DNA of 64,000 nt from an uncultured bacterium (GCA_949288725.1 CASELF010000027.1:1-64000), one strand, 5' to 3'; shown: positions 8,322 to 18,694, counted from the first letter of the stretch. The notes: generated by a model from the sequence alone, not told the origin. Translations and numbers: made by a program.

Positions 8322-11300
8322 AAGATGCCAGTTTTTCTATATTGATACTCAATTTTGCAATTTGCTTATCGATTTTATCAATCTTTCTTGTAACTTTTGT
8401 GTCATCCATATCTTCTACCGCTGAAAGAATTTTTTCAATAGTCATTTCTAATCTGTCTATTCTTTCTTGCTGTTCTTCAAATTTATCTTCGATACCTGAA
8501 AGTTTGGAAATTTGTTTTTCGAAAAATGCTAAACGTTCTTGTTGTTCATCAAATTTTTCTTCCAAAGAATTTAGAATAACAGTTTGTTCAGGCAAATCTT
8601 TTTTCAAACTTTCAATTACTGATTTTACCTCAACAATTTCTTCAGCGTTTGTTGAAATTTTGTTCATGCTATCGCTTGCTGAATCAATCCATTCTCCAAC
8701 GTATATCAAGGCTTGACGCATTACGGCATCTGAGGCATTTGAATGTTCTAATAATTTTGTAACCTTATCAACTTTTGATGTTAATTGTTCTGTAAGATTT
8801 CTGCTAAAGGTTTCAATATTATTATTTATTGCATTATACGTTTCACCTGATTTCACTACCATATGTTTTGATAGCGCAGTCAAACCCTCAATATCACTAT
8901 TTATCCTATCAAAATTCAATTGAAGACTTAGAAGTTCTTCTTTTGACAATGAATCTTGCAATTCAGAAACGGAACTTCCGATTTTATTAATATTTTCAAG
9001 CAAAGATGAAAGTTGAGCAGTTTGAGATTCTTGCTCATTTGTTTGCAAATCCTTTAAAGCAAGTCTTAATTTTGCTAAATCAGATTCGATATCTTGCATT
9101 GAATATGTATAATCTGATTCATCCTCTGCACTTGTAATTTGTTTCAATTGGTCAGTTACAGCTGCAAGATTTTGATTAATTTCATCTGTTTTTTCTTCAA
9201 CAAAATCCTTGATATCCTCAGATTCTTCAACAAAAGAAACCTGTTCAAACACAGCAACAACAGTTGCCATAATTGATTCTTTCATTTCTTTTATTGTTTT
9301 TTGAATTTGTTTCGTATTTTGAACAGTATTCAAATTACTAACTTCTACGGTTAACTCTTTCAAACATTTTTTAACCGCTTCAGTTTTTTGATTGTGCTCA
9401 AGGCTATCGATGTAATCCATTTGAGCCATTATCAAATCTTTTACATCTTTAAATTCTTTCTGTGAATATTCATTACCATGTTTAGATAGTGAATCTATTT
9501 TATTATTAATTACCTCTAAAATAGCCGTAATTTTTAAATCGGAATCAGAATATTTCTTAACAGCAGAAATATTTTCTTCAACATTTTCCAGCGTTTCTCT
9601 GATTTCATCCAAATCAACAGAAGCATCGGTATTTGCAACAATATCAACCTTTGCGTCAAGCAAATCTAACTTTTGTTTTATTTCATCCACAAATTGAGGA
9701 GCATTAGCAAGTTCGCCACCACCAATTTTATTTTCTATATTTTCAAGTCGTTCTCTGACCTCATCAGCCCATTCTTCATTTCCTGACTCAGCAAGAATAT
9801 CAACTTTGCTTTCTATTAGACCTAATTTATCATTAAGTTCTTCAATTAAATCTTCATTACCTGATATAGCAAGAACATCAACTTTATTTTCAATAAGTTC
9901 TAATTTGTCCTTAACTTCATCAGCAATAGACACACCCGCAATTTTTGCAAATTCATCAAGTTTTTGGGTCAGATTTTCGACTTTTTGCCTTATGTCTTCT
10001 ACACCTTCAATACCTGAATCAACATGAATTTTATCAACCTTATCTTCAACATTCAATAAGGTGTACATCAAATCATCGACATAACCTGAATTATCAGATT
10101 CGCCATCACCATCAGATGAAACAATAAAATTAATCTTTTCCTCAATTATATTTAACTTATCTTTTAAATCTTCAAGATCAAAATCTCCATCTGAATTAGC
10201 CAAAACATCAAGTTTTCTGTTGATAAGGTTTAATAAATCTGTAGTTTCGATATTATTTGCAAGTTGGGTATTAGCAAGCATATCTCGCAACTCTTCAAAT
10301 AATTCATAATCATCAGATTCCGCTAAAATATCAACCTTTGCATTCAACAACTCAATCATTGAACCAATTTTAGGATCTAAAGTACTTGATAATGCGCCAT
10401 CCTTCAATTGGCTAACAAGAGTTTTGACATCCTGAACCCAATCACAACTGTCTGTCAGTGCAAGAATATCTAATTTGCCTAAAATTAACTCTAATGTTGT
10501 ACCTATCTTTCCGTTTACAATATATGATTTTAAGTCTTCTAACCATTCTCCGCTACTTATTCGCTTCAAGATCTTGTTGACTTTTCTTGAAACTTCAGCA
10601 AATTCTTCCGGATCAATATTGGTAGTAATATTTACAGAATTTATTGTATCTTGGCATTCCTCAGGAGTTAAAACATTTTCAACCTTCTTATGCAACTTTT
10701 TAACATCAGTTTTGAAACAATCAAGCGCTTCTATAAAGTTAAAATCATTTTCACCGGTTAAAACTGCCTTATTAACATCACTATCTAATGAAGGCAAAGA
10801 ATCAGTAAGAGAATCCGACTTTTTCTCTTCTATTGTAATAATTGTATCTTCACCTGATTCATTAATTTCTTTAGTTTCTGTAACCTTGCGGACGACAATA
10901 TTATTCATTTTTTCTTGTATTGCACGAAGAATATTTTTTATTTCCGCATTCTCACCTGACAAATCTCGAACAACTTCTGCAAATTTATTATAATCGCTTC
11001 TAACTTCTACCAAGACTTGTCTTGTTAATAAACTTACATCATCATGCTGAGCCTGCAACTCTTTGAAAGTAACTGCATCAGATTGATTTTCACCATCTTC
11101 AGCCTGTTCATCTTTTGGTGCATTTTCTTGAATTTGTCTTATTGTAAATGCTTTTCCAAGTATGCTGTCACGTAATTCATCAATAGCATTTATAATTCTT
11201 TCATTGTTTAATGAAACGGTTAATAATGATTTAAGTTCTTCATGCTGTTCATTCAATTGTAATTTTATATCATCAGCAACTTCATTAAGAATTTCCATTT

Positions 11301-14300
11301 GAGAGTTTTTAAAATCAGCAATATGTGCTGCAAACTCTTTTATTTCAACCATTTCATCAGTATTTGGAGGAACAATTTTATTTAGAGTTTCCACAACTGT
11401 ATCCTGCAATTCATCCATTTTGCGAATTACAGAATCTACATCATTCAATACAAATGATTTTATATTTTCTTCAATATTACTTAAATCATTAGACAACTGT
11501 TCGTATGTATAATCCAAACGGCTAAGTGTTGCTTGAGAAATCTGATTATCATTTTTAAGTTCATCATTAAATGATTGATGCAAATCACTCAAATCGACCT
11601 TGATATTTTTTGCAAAATCTGCATTTGTAAATAGATTTTGAAGCATTTGACGAATTGGTGTAATTTCTTCAAGCAATTTATCAGATTTTGCATTAATTGC
11701 ACCGATAACATCTGTATTAATTAACTCTAATTCTTGCTTATAATCTGCTAATTTATTGTCTGTATCATCCAACTGATTATACAATTCGGAATTTTGAATG
11801 TTTTCATTTCTGACATCTTGAATAAATTCCAAAAGCATAGTTGTTTTTTCTTCTAAAAGTGCAGCATTATACGCAAAACCTTGTTGAAGTTGAGTATCTA
11901 TACTTGTTGTCAAATCCTCAAGATTATGGCCCAAATCTTCTAATCTGTCAGTTACAAAATCCGCAACACTTTTCTCTTTTGATTCTTCTTCATATTTTAA
12001 AGATTTATACGTTTCTCCAAGAGTAAATATCATATCTTTAATTTCAGATATTTCTTTCATTGAAGCCTTTAAATCTTGATTTGAATAAGGTTCATCCAGT
12101 GTTTTTGTATATTCTTGATACTCATTTAATTTAGCAATAATATCTGTTAACGCATTTTCATTTTGCCCTTGATAAAGCAACAAATCTTCTTCAATTTTTA
12201 ATAGTTTATTCTTAACATTTTCAGCAACAGCAAAATCAGAAACATCAAGAATTCTCTTAATTTCACCTAAATAATTCTGTAGAATATCAATAGTTTCTTC
12301 ACTATTACTTTCAAATTCTTCATACGTATCTTTTCTGTCTTCTAAAATATTTTTAATTTCAGAAATTGCATTTTTAATTTCCTGAGTATCAACTTTGCTA
12401 ACTGTAGTCAAATACTCTGAAATATTTGTCAAGGTATCTTCAACAACAGTTGAACGATTTTCAACAATTTCTTTTATCGCCTGAATATTTATAGAATCAA
12501 GTTTTTCCAATATTGCAACCTGATATTCTTTGATTGCAATATAATCTGAATTGATTTTATCGGTATTAGAAACAATTACATCTAATAAATGTTTTATCTC
12601 ATCCGTAAAGGTTTCAAATTCTTTACCACTAATTATATTTTCAACCGATGTTTGAATTTCAGACAAATGTTCAACAACAGCATCATTTTGTAATTCTGAA
12701 GTATGAATAAATTCAGATTTCAAATCCTCTATTTTTTTACAAACATCAGAAATTGTATCGTTAATCGTTTGGGAATTGTCCTTTGATGAAATTTCACTCA
12801 ATTCACCTACAATAGATTCAACAACTTTTAATACTTTTAAAACATCTTCCTTATCAGATTTTTCATCAATTTTGGAAATTATAGTTTCTGTATTTTCTTT
12901 AATTCTTGAATTTGTTAACCAATCTTGAATTGAAGCAACTTTTGACTTGACATCACCAAATTGTTCTTTTATATCTAGAATATTTTTTACTATATCAGAA
13001 TTAAATTCCTCCAATTTATTGACAACAGATTGTTGATATTCAGAAATTCCATTATAATTTGCTTCAGACTTATCAATATTAGCAAGAAGTTTTTCAGAAA
13101 CCTCCTTTAACTCATCCACAAAGGCATTAAAATCACTACCTGTTACAATATTATCAACCTTGTCCTGCAAACTTGATAAGTTAGTAATAAGAACCTCATT
13201 ATGAACATTTGAATTGTTAACAATATCACTTTTCAAATCATCAATTTTTTCACTTACATCAGCGATAGTATCAATCACAACTTTTGTATTGTCTTTGGCT
13301 GAAATTTCGCCAAGCTCGCCAACGATAGATTCTACAACCTTTAATACCTTTAACAGGTCTTCTCTGTCAGGTTTTTCTTTTATTTGAGATAATATATCCT
13401 GCGTACCTTCTTTTATATTTGAATTGTTTAACCAATCTTGAACTGCAGATACATTTGACTGAAGATTTTCAACTTGAGTTTTTAAATCTAAAATATTTTT
13501 TACTATATCTGTATTTAAGTTGTCTAATTTATCGCTGACTTTTTGCTGATAATCACAAATTTGAACATAATTTTCACCGGTTTTATCTATACTAGAAACA
13601 ATATTATCTAATATTGATTTTAAATCATCTACAAATGAACTAAAATCACTACCAGTTACAACATTATCAACTTTGTCTTTCAAGGTTGATAAATTTGAGA
13701 TGAGTGTTTCATTATTAGAATTTGCACTATTTACAATATCATTTTTTAGGCCTTCTATTTTTTCACTAATTTCTGATAATGTATCAACTACAACCTTTGT
13801 GTTTGATTTTTCTGAAATTTCGCCAAGTTCACCAACTATAGTTTCTACCGTCTTCAAGACCTTCAACACATCATCTTTATCGGATTTACTGTCAATTTTG
13901 TTGATTATATTTTGTGCATTTTCTTTTATATTTGAATCATTTAACCAGTCTTGAATTGAAGATACATTATTATTAATACCTTCAAGGTTAGATTTTAAGC
14001 CGGCAACATTATCAATAATATCTGTATTAATATTATCCAATTTATCAATAATACTTTTTTGATATTCTGCAATTTCATTGTAACCACCTTGAGCACTGTC
14101 AAAAGAGTCAAGCAACTTTTGCATAAATTCTTTCAACTCTACAACAAATGAATTGAAATCGCTGCCTGAAACTACAGAATTTAACTTTTCTTGCAAATCT
14201 GAAATATTAGTAACAATAGTTTCATTTTTGTTTTCAGAATGGTTTAAAATTTCGGTTTTTAAATCATCTAACTTGTCACTAACATCCCAAATTGTATCAA

Positions 14301-16491
14301 TAACATTTTGTGTATTATCTTTTTGAGAAATTTCACTCAACTCATTAACGATAGATTCAACGCCCTCAAGTATTTTTTGAACATCATCTTTATCAGATTT
14401 ACCGCTAATCATAGAAAGAATATTCTTTGTATTTTCCTTGATTTTTGAATTATCCAGCCAATCCTGGACAGAAGTAACATGAGATTTTACTTCACCGACC
14501 TGCTCTTTAATATCTAAAATATCTTTTACGACATCAGTATTTATAGCCTCTAATTTATTAAGTACAGCCTGCTGATATTCATAAATAGCATTATAACCTT
14601 CCTCAGACTTGTCACATGCCAAAAGCAACTTTTGCAAGAAATCTTTTAATTCGTCAACAAAAGAATTAAATTCAGAACCCGTAACAATAGAATCAACCTT
14701 GTTTAATATTTCGGACAAATTAACGATAACAGTATCATTGTGCATCTCGGCAGTACTAATGAAATCATTTTTCAAATCCTCAATCATTTGGTAAACATCT
14801 GAAAGAGTATTTCGAACTTTTTTGGCATCAGCATTTTGAGAAAGTTCTTCAACACAACTGATAACAGATTCCATTGTATCCAAGATTTTGAACAATTCTT
14901 CTCTTGTCGGCTTATCTTTTATCTGAGCCGCAATTTCATCTGTATTTTCTTTTAAGTTTGACCTAGTAAGCCAATCCTCAATTGAAGAAGTCTTATCATA
15001 TATATTTTCAAATTCTTTGTCGAAATTAACATTTTTAACTTCGTCTTTTACTTCATCCAATTTTGCTGAAACATCTGCAACATCAGACTTTCCGGCAACC
15101 TCTTGAAGATTTTCCACAAGGCTTAACTGGTTAGTATTAAGCATCTCCATATCTTTATGGGTTGGAAGTTTTTCAACTTTATCTAATATTTCATCTGTAT
15201 TAGAGATAATTTCTTTAAGTGACTTATTTGCCTCATTATAAGAATCCAAAATTTTATCAACATCATCTTTTTGAGGCAATTTTTTAAGCATTTCAGTTAC
15301 ATGATTTTTAATATCATAAGCCTCATTTGCAAATGAAATTCTATCAATAGATTCTAAAACTTCAGTTTTCACAACCTCGTTGATATCAGTAATTATATTT
15401 TTGCAAACATTTAACTCTGTAGAAACATCGTTGATATTATGAGTCAAATCGCCTAAAACTTCTCTTGAATCAAATTTATCAATTTCTTCATCAATCAAAG
15501 TTAATTTGTCATACAAATTTTTTGTTGATTTTTCAAGGTAAGTAGTATCAGGAATTGCTTCAATATTTTTAGTAACAATAGCCAATTGTTGTTTTAAATT
15601 ATCGGTTTGAGCGACAAGAGAATTAGAGATTTCAACCAAATTAGAAAATAATTCCTTTGTCACAGAATCATCTAACTTTTGTTTTATAACATCAGTTGAG
15701 GCCAAAACTTCGCTGACATCATTTTTTTCAGCAGTATCAGAAAGTTTGGCAGAAATATCTTCAGCTTTTTTAACTAAAGTATCAATAACACTTTGAGTAA
15801 ATTTCAAACTTTCTCCGGTAGCAACACCAGACAATAAAAGTTCTAATTGAGCATCTCTTTTATCAAGGCTTGCCAAATAATTAAAGATATCAGAAACTGT
15901 TTTTTGAATATTAGCGGTCTGTTCACTGAGTTGTTGATTAATCGCAGTCTGATCTGTCTGAATAATACCATTGATTATAGTTTTCAAATCAGAACTTACC
16001 GTATCAATAGTATATTTGTAACTATGATTAAGATTTTCAAAATCATTTCTTAATAGAGTAATAGTTCTAAGAATATCTTCTTTATCGGTTTTATTTGAGG
16101 ATATTTCGGAAATTTTATTTTCAATACCTGCAAGAATGGCTTTTTGCTGGCGAATTTCGGAATAAGTTGAATTCATATTAGTAGAGAATACTTCAAAGAA
16201 TTCTTTAAGTTCGGGAGTTTTAACATGCTCATCAAGACCATTGAAAATTGCTTTTAATGCTTTTTCAATATCAGTAAATTTTACTAAGGCTGTCTGGTAG
16301 CGATCATCAGCATTTTTAGTAACTTCAGCCAAATATGATTTTATAAAATCAGCAGATGCTGAATTTCTGTCAATTACTTCTAACTTATTGGCAATACTAA
16401 CCAACAATCTTTCAAAACTTTCGCTGCTGGTGGCATTTGCCCTTTTTATCTCCCTCAACGTTTCAAAGATTAAATCTAATTCTTGAGCCAT
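8311..16491 (-). CDS. Giant 2726-residue coiled-coil repeat protein, unknown function
   Basis: This single uninterrupted frame occupies about one eighth of the window. The product is almost entirely helical, rich in Glu, Lys, Asp, Ile, Leu and Asn with few Cys, Trp or Pro, and has no signal peptide or membrane segment, so it should be cytoplasmic. Five units of exactly 171 residues (marked by Trp at 507, 678, 849, 1020 and 1191, each in [QE]DWL) form its middle. A second block of shorter units with the theme KVDxLAxSGNEE follows in the C-terminal half. The C-terminus ends in heptad-like EEQQERIDRLE segments. It resembles structural, tethering or cytoskeletal filaments in composition only. I do not recognise the family. 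Start at ATG 16491 behind AAGGAT. Confidence 0.88.
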   Translation of the reverse strand: MAQELDLIFETLREIKRANATSSESFERLLVSIANKLEVIDRNSASADFIKSYLAEVTKNADDRYQTALVKFTDIEKALKAIFNGLDEHVKTPELKEFFEVFSTNMNSTYSEIRQQKAILAGIENKISEISSNKTDKEDILRTITLLRNDFENLNHSYKYTIDTVSSDLKTIINGIIQTDQTAINQQLSEQTANIQKTVSDIFNYLASLDKRDAQLELLLSGVATGESLKFTQSVIDTLVKKAEDISAKLSDTAEKNDVSEVLASTDVIKQKLDDSVTKELFSNLVEISNSLVAQTDNLKQQLAIVTKNIEAIPDTTYLEKSTKNLYDKLTLIDEEIDKFDSREVLGDLTHNINDVSTELNVCKNIITDINEVVKTEVLESIDRISFANEAYDIKNHVTEMLKKLPQKDDVDKILDSYNEANKSLKEIISNTDEILDKVEKLPTHKDMEMLNTNQLSLVENLQEVAGKSDVADVSAKLDEVKDEVKNVNFDKEFENIYDKTSSIEDWLTRSNLKENTDEIAAQIKDKPTREELFKILDTMESVISCVEELSQNADAKKVRNTLSDVYQMIEDLKNDFISTAEMHNDTVIVNLSEILNKVDSIVTGSEFNSFVDELKDFLQKLLLACDKSEEGYNAIYEYQQAVLNKLEAINTDVVKDILDIKEQVGEVKSHVTSVQDWLDNSKIKENTKNILSMISGKSDKDDVQKILEGVESIVNELSEISQKDNTQNVIDTIWDVSDKLDDLKTEILNHSENKNETIVTNISDLQEKLNSVVSGSDFNSFVVELKEFMQKLLDSFDSAQGGYNEIAEYQKSIIDKLDNINTDIIDNVAGLKSNLEGINNNVSSIQDWLNDSNIKENAQNIINKIDSKSDKDDVLKVLKTVETIVGELGEISEKSNTKVVVDTLSEISEKIEGLKNDIVNSANSNNETLISNLSTLKDKVDNVVTGSDFSSFVDDLKSILDNIVSSIDKTGENYVQICDYQQKVSDKLDNLNTDIVKNILDLKTQVENLQSNVSAVQDWLNNSNIKEGTQDILSQIKEKPDREDLLKVLKVVESIVGELGEISAKDNTKVVIDTIADVSEKIDDLKSDIVNNSNVHNEVLITNLSSLQDKVDNIVTGSDFNAFVDELKEVSEKLLANIDKSEANYNGISEYQQSVVNKLEEFNSDIVKNILDIKEQFGDVKSKVASIQDWLTNSRIKENTETIISKIDEKSDKEDVLKVLKVVESIVGELSEISSKDNSQTINDTISDVCKKIEDLKSEFIHTSELQNDAVVEHLSEIQTSVENIISGKEFETFTDEIKHLLDVIVSNTDKINSDYIAIKEYQVAILEKLDSINIQAIKEIVENRSTVVEDTLTNISEYLTTVSKVDTQEIKNAISEIKNILEDRKDTYEEFESNSEETIDILQNYLGEIKRILDVSDFAVAENVKNKLLKIEEDLLLYQGQNENALTDIIAKLNEYQEYTKTLDEPYSNQDLKASMKEISEIKDMIFTLGETYKSLKYEEESKEKSVADFVTDRLEDLGHNLEDLTTSIDTQLQQGFAYNAALLEEKTTMLLEFIQDVRNENIQNSELYNQLDDTDNKLADYKQELELINTDVIGAINAKSDKLLEEITPIRQMLQNLFTNADFAKNIKVDLSDLHQSFNDELKNDNQISQATLSRLDYTYEQLSNDLSNIEENIKSFVLNDVDSVIRKMDELQDTVVETLNKIVPPNTDEMVEIKEFAAHIADFKNSQMEILNEVADDIKLQLNEQHEELKSLLTVSLNNERIINAIDELRDSILGKAFTIRQIQENAPKDEQAEDGENQSDAVTFKELQAQHDDVSLLTRQVLVEVRSDYNKFAEVVRDLSGENAEIKNILRAIQEKMNNIVVRKVTETKEINESGEDTIITIEEKKSDSLTDSLPSLDSDVNKAVLTGENDFNFIEALDCFKTDVKKLHKKVENVLTPEECQDTINSVNITTNIDPEEFAEVSRKVNKILKRISSGEWLEDLKSYIVNGKIGTTLELILGKLDILALTDSCDWVQDVKTLVSQLKDGALSSTLDPKIGSMIELLNAKVDILAESDDYELFEELRDMLANTQLANNIETTDLLNLINRKLDVLANSDGDFDLEDLKDKLNIIEEKINFIVSSDGDGESDNSGYVDDLMYTLLNVEDKVDKIHVDSGIEGVEDIRQKVENLTQKLDEFAKIAGVSIADEVKDKLELIENKVDVLAISGNEDLIEELNDKLGLIESKVDILAESGNEEWADEVRERLENIENKIGGGELANAPQFVDEIKQKLDLLDAKVDIVANTDASVDLDEIRETLENVEENISAVKKYSDSDLKITAILEVINNKIDSLSKHGNEYSQKEFKDVKDLIMAQMDYIDSLEHNQKTEAVKKCLKELTVEVSNLNTVQNTKQIQKTIKEMKESIMATVVAVFEQVSFVEESEDIKDFVEEKTDEINQNLAAVTDQLKQITSAEDESDYTYSMQDIESDLAKLRLALKDLQTNEQESQTAQLSSLLENINKIGSSVSELQDSLSKEELLSLQLNFDRINSDIEGLTALSKHMVVKSGETYNAINNNIETFSRNLTEQLTSKVDKVTKLLEHSNASDAVMRQALIYVGEWIDSASDSMNKISTNAEEIVEVKSVIESLKKDLPEQTVILNSLEEKFDEQQERLAFFEKQISKLSGIEDKFEEQQERIDRLEMTIEKILSAVEDMDDTKVTRKIDKIDKQIAKLSINIEKLASYVD
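9450..10500 (-). repeat. Short-unit repeat block in giant protein (about 26 residues per unit)
   Basis: The encoded protein repeats the theme KVDxLAxSGNEE..EEL.DKL..IE. Two neighbouring units are 26 residues each (starting ENKVDVLAISGNED and ESKVDILAESGNEE). Flanking units are more diverged and vary in length. Boundaries are approximate. Confidence 0.65.
12406..14975 (-). repeat. Five tandem 513-bp (171-residue) coding repeats in giant protein
   Basis: The tryptophan codons of the [QE]DWL motif fall at 14973-14971, 14460-14458, 13947-13945, 13434-13432 and 12921-12919. The spacing is exactly 513 bases every time. Each unit carries the ordered landmarks DWL.NS.IKENT, KSDKDDVLKVLK.VE, ISEK.NT, GSDFNSFVDELK, EYQQ.V..KL and NTDIVKNI. 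Units are diverged in sequence but contain no length change. Confidence 0.85.
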
Positions 16492-16508
16492 CCCTTAATT
16501 ATCCTTAA

Positions 16509-16538
16509 ACTATATCCCTACAATTTTAATATTATCAA
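16509..16538 (-). promoter_or_regulatory. Candidate promoter of the giant coiled-coil gene
   Basis: On the minus strand TTGATA (16538-16533) and TATAGT (16514-16509) are 18 bases apart, ending 18 bases before the start codon. Both boxes differ from consensus by one or two bases. Confidence 0.5.
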
Positions 16539-16614
16539 GTTTAAGCATGTAAGTAAAATGATTTTAAGATATTTATTACAAATGTTAAGATTTTCTACCC
16601 TAAAAGTTTATTAG

Positions 16615-16623
16615 TGCTATGAT
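16615..16623 (+). promoter_or_regulatory. Extended -10 promoter of korDABC
   Basis: TGCTATGAT (16615-16623) is an extended -10 element (TGn + TATGAT) about 30 bases before the korD start. No convincing -35 box is visible, which extended -10 promoters tolerate. Confidence 0.45.
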
Positions 16624-16654
16624 ACAAAGAAGAGTATTTTGAAAGAGGAAGATT

Positions 16655-16867
16655 ATGAGCCACATTGTAATAGATGAAAACAGATGTAAGGCATGCTACT
16701 TATGTATAAAAGAATGCCCGAAGAATTTGATAAAAGTAAGTGATAAAACAAATTCATTAGGCAACAGAGTTGTTGAGTTTTGTGATGAAAAACATGAATG
16801 TCTTGGCTGTGCAATGTGCGCAACAAGATGTCCTGATTTAGCGATAACAGAAGTTTATAGGGGATAA
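16655..16867 (+). CDS. korD: 2-oxoacid:ferredoxin oxidoreductase, ferredoxin-like delta subunit
   Basis: The 70-residue protein carries two 4Fe-4S clusters of the classical ferredoxin type, CKACYLCIKECP and CLGCAMCATRCP. It passes electrons from the thiamine-bound intermediate of the KorA/KorB catalytic subunits to external ferredoxin. It is first in a tight korD-korA-korB-korC operon, two bases before korA. The ribosome site is AGAGGAAG. Confidence 0.92.
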   Translation: MSHIVIDENRCKACYLCIKECPKNLIKVSDKTNSLGNRVVEFCDEKHECLGCAMCATRCPDLAITEVYRG

Positions 16868-16869
16868 TT

Positions 16870-17937
16870 ATGGCGGTAGAAACAATAACAAGTAAAAAAG
16901 TTCTTATAAAAGGGAATTATGCCATAGCAAACGCAGCAGTAATGGCAGGATGCCAATGTTATTTTGGATATCCGATTACACCGCAAAGTGAGATTGGTGA
17001 ATTTATGAGCGGAAAAATGCAAGAACTTGGCAGAGGATACGTTTCAGCAGAAAGTGAACTTGCTGCAATAAATATGGTTATTGGAGCTTGCTCTACCGGA
17101 GTAAAAGCAATGACATCATCTTCTTCATGTGCAGTTTCTTTAATGCAGGAAGGTTTGTCTTATGCTTGCGCAGACGAATTACCTGTTGTATTGGTAAGCG
17201 TTATGAGAGGCGGTCCAGGGCTGGGCAATATCTACCCGTCACAGGGTGATTATAATCAAACACTAAAAGGTGGAGGTAATGGTGATTACAAATTAACCGT
17301 ACTGGCTCCATCAACTGTTCAGGAATGTTTTGACTTAACATATAAAGCATTTTATCTTGCACACAAATACAAAAATCCGACAGTACTTTTAGCGGACGGA
17401 TTTTTAGGTCAGATGATGGAACCTGTAGAATTTAAAGAATATCCTTATCCTGAAATAGATAATTCATCTTGGTGCTTAACAGGAGCAAAAGGTAGAGATG
17501 GAAGGATTATACGTTCATACGCACCTTTAGCGGAGGACAGATGTGTATTTTTAGAAAAATTATTCGCAAAATACAAACAAATAGAAGAAAACGAAGTTGA
17601 CTGGGAAGAATACAAAACCGAAGATGCTGATATATTATTGGTAAGTTTTGGTTCAACTGCAAGAAACGTTAAAACTGCAGCAAAAATATGCAGAGAAAAA
17701 GGACTAAAAGTTGGAACTCTAAGACCAATAACATTATTCCCATTCCCTAAAAAGAGATTATCCGAACTTGCACAACAAGTTAAGAAGATGATTTCAGTAG
17801 AAGTAAATATGGGACAAATGGTTAATGATATAAGACTTGCCGTAAACGGTAAAGTTCCGGTAGAGTTGATACACAAAGGAGTTGGCACACCTCCGTCACC
17901 AGAAGAAATCGTTTCACAAATTGAGGAGTTAATTTAA
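16870..17937 (+). CDS. korA: 2-oxoacid:ferredoxin oxidoreductase alpha subunit
   Basis: The 355-residue protein matches the alpha subunit of KOR/VOR enzymes, with GYPITPQSEIGEFM near the N-terminus, ESELAAINMVIGA, and a transketolase C-terminal domain (VSFGSTARNVKTAA, GTLRPITLFPFP). With KorB it decarboxylates a 2-oxoacid (2-oxoglutarate or branched-chain oxoacids) to an acyl-CoA and reduces ferredoxin, an oxygen-sensitive anaerobic reaction. The sequence does not settle which oxoacid is used; VorB is an equally possible name. Confidence 0.92.
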   Translation: MAVETITSKKVLIKGNYAIANAAVMAGCQCYFGYPITPQSEIGEFMSGKMQELGRGYVSAESELAAINMVIGACSTGVKAMTSSSSCAVSLMQEGLSYACADELPVVLVSVMRGGPGLGNIYPSQGDYNQTLKGGGNGDYKLTVLAPSTVQECFDLTYKAFYLAHKYKNPTVLLADGFLGQMMEPVEFKEYPYPEIDNSSWCLTGAKGRDGRIIRSYAPLAEDRCVFLEKLFAKYKQIEENEVDWEEYKTEDADILLVSFGSTARNVKTAAKICREKGLKVGTLRPITLFPFPKKRLSELAQQVKKMISVEVNMGQMVNDIRLAVNGKVPVELIHKGVGTPPSPEEIVSQIEELI

Positions 17938-17938
17938 T

Positions 17939-18694
17939 ATGGCAACACAAGTATTCAAAATACCTGAATCCTTCAGGAAGGATTTTAAATATACATTTTG
18001 TCCGGGCTGTGACCATGGCGTTGCAATAAGACTTGTTGCAGAGGTTCTAGATGAACTCGGGCTTCGAGAAAACGCAATCATAGCAGCCTCTATCGGATGT
18101 TCAGTAACGATATATGACTTTTTGAATATTGATGCTTTGGAAGCACCTCACGGAAGAGCATTAGCAGAAGCCACAGGTATTAAAAGAGCAAAACCTGACA
18201 AATTCGTCTTTACATATCAAGGAGATGGGGATTTTGCATCTATCGGGCTTTCAGAAAGTTTAAATGCCGCATTAAGAGGTGAAAAACTCTCAGCAATTTG
18301 TATAAATAACACAACTTACGGAATGACAGGTGGACAACTTGGACCAACTACAACACTTGGGCAAGTAACAACAACATCTCCTACTGGAAGAAATGTTGAA
18401 TACTATGGTTATCCGATAAAAATTGCAGAACATATTGCTTTATGCGACGGAACAGCCTTTAGTGCAAGGGTTTCACTTGACACTGTGGCAAATATAAGAA
18501 AAGCAAAACAAGCAATAAAAAAAGCATTTGAAGTACAATTAAAAGGTTTAGGATTTGGTTTTGTCGAAATTCTCTCAAGTTGTCCGACAAACTGGAAAAT
18601 GACTCCTACTCAAGCCCATGAAAGAGTTAGAAATGAAATGTGCAATATATTTAAACCGGGCATATATAAAGATGTAACAGCAGAATTAAAATAA
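17939..18694 (+). CDS. korB: 2-oxoacid:ferredoxin oxidoreductase beta subunit (thiamine diphosphate binding)
   Basis: The 251-residue protein has FCPGCDHG near the N-terminus, the thiamine diphosphate/Mg2+ motif GDGDFASIGLSESLNAA followed by NNTTYGMTGGQLGPTT, and the cysteine-containing C-terminal CPTNWKMTP segment. It binds thiamine diphosphate and forms the active site with KorA. Its start codon is one base after the korA stop. Length is usual for the family. Confidence 0.93.
   Translation: MATQVFKIPESFRKDFKYTFCPGCDHGVAIRLVAEVLDELGLRENAIIAASIGCSVTIYDFLNIDALEAPHGRALAEATGIKRAKPDKFVFTYQGDGDFASIGLSESLNAALRGEKLSAICINNTTYGMTGGQLGPTTTLGQVTTTSPTGRNVEYYGYPIKIAEHIALCDGTAFSARVSLDTVANIRKAKQAIKKAFEVQLKGLGFGFVEILSSCPTNWKMTPTQAHERVRNEMCNIFKPGIYKDVTAELK

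Noticed and set aside
12406-14975. A CRISPR array or tandem non-coding repeat
   Set aside because: The repeats are 513 bases, diverged at DNA level and in frame with a single protein, so they are coding repeats.
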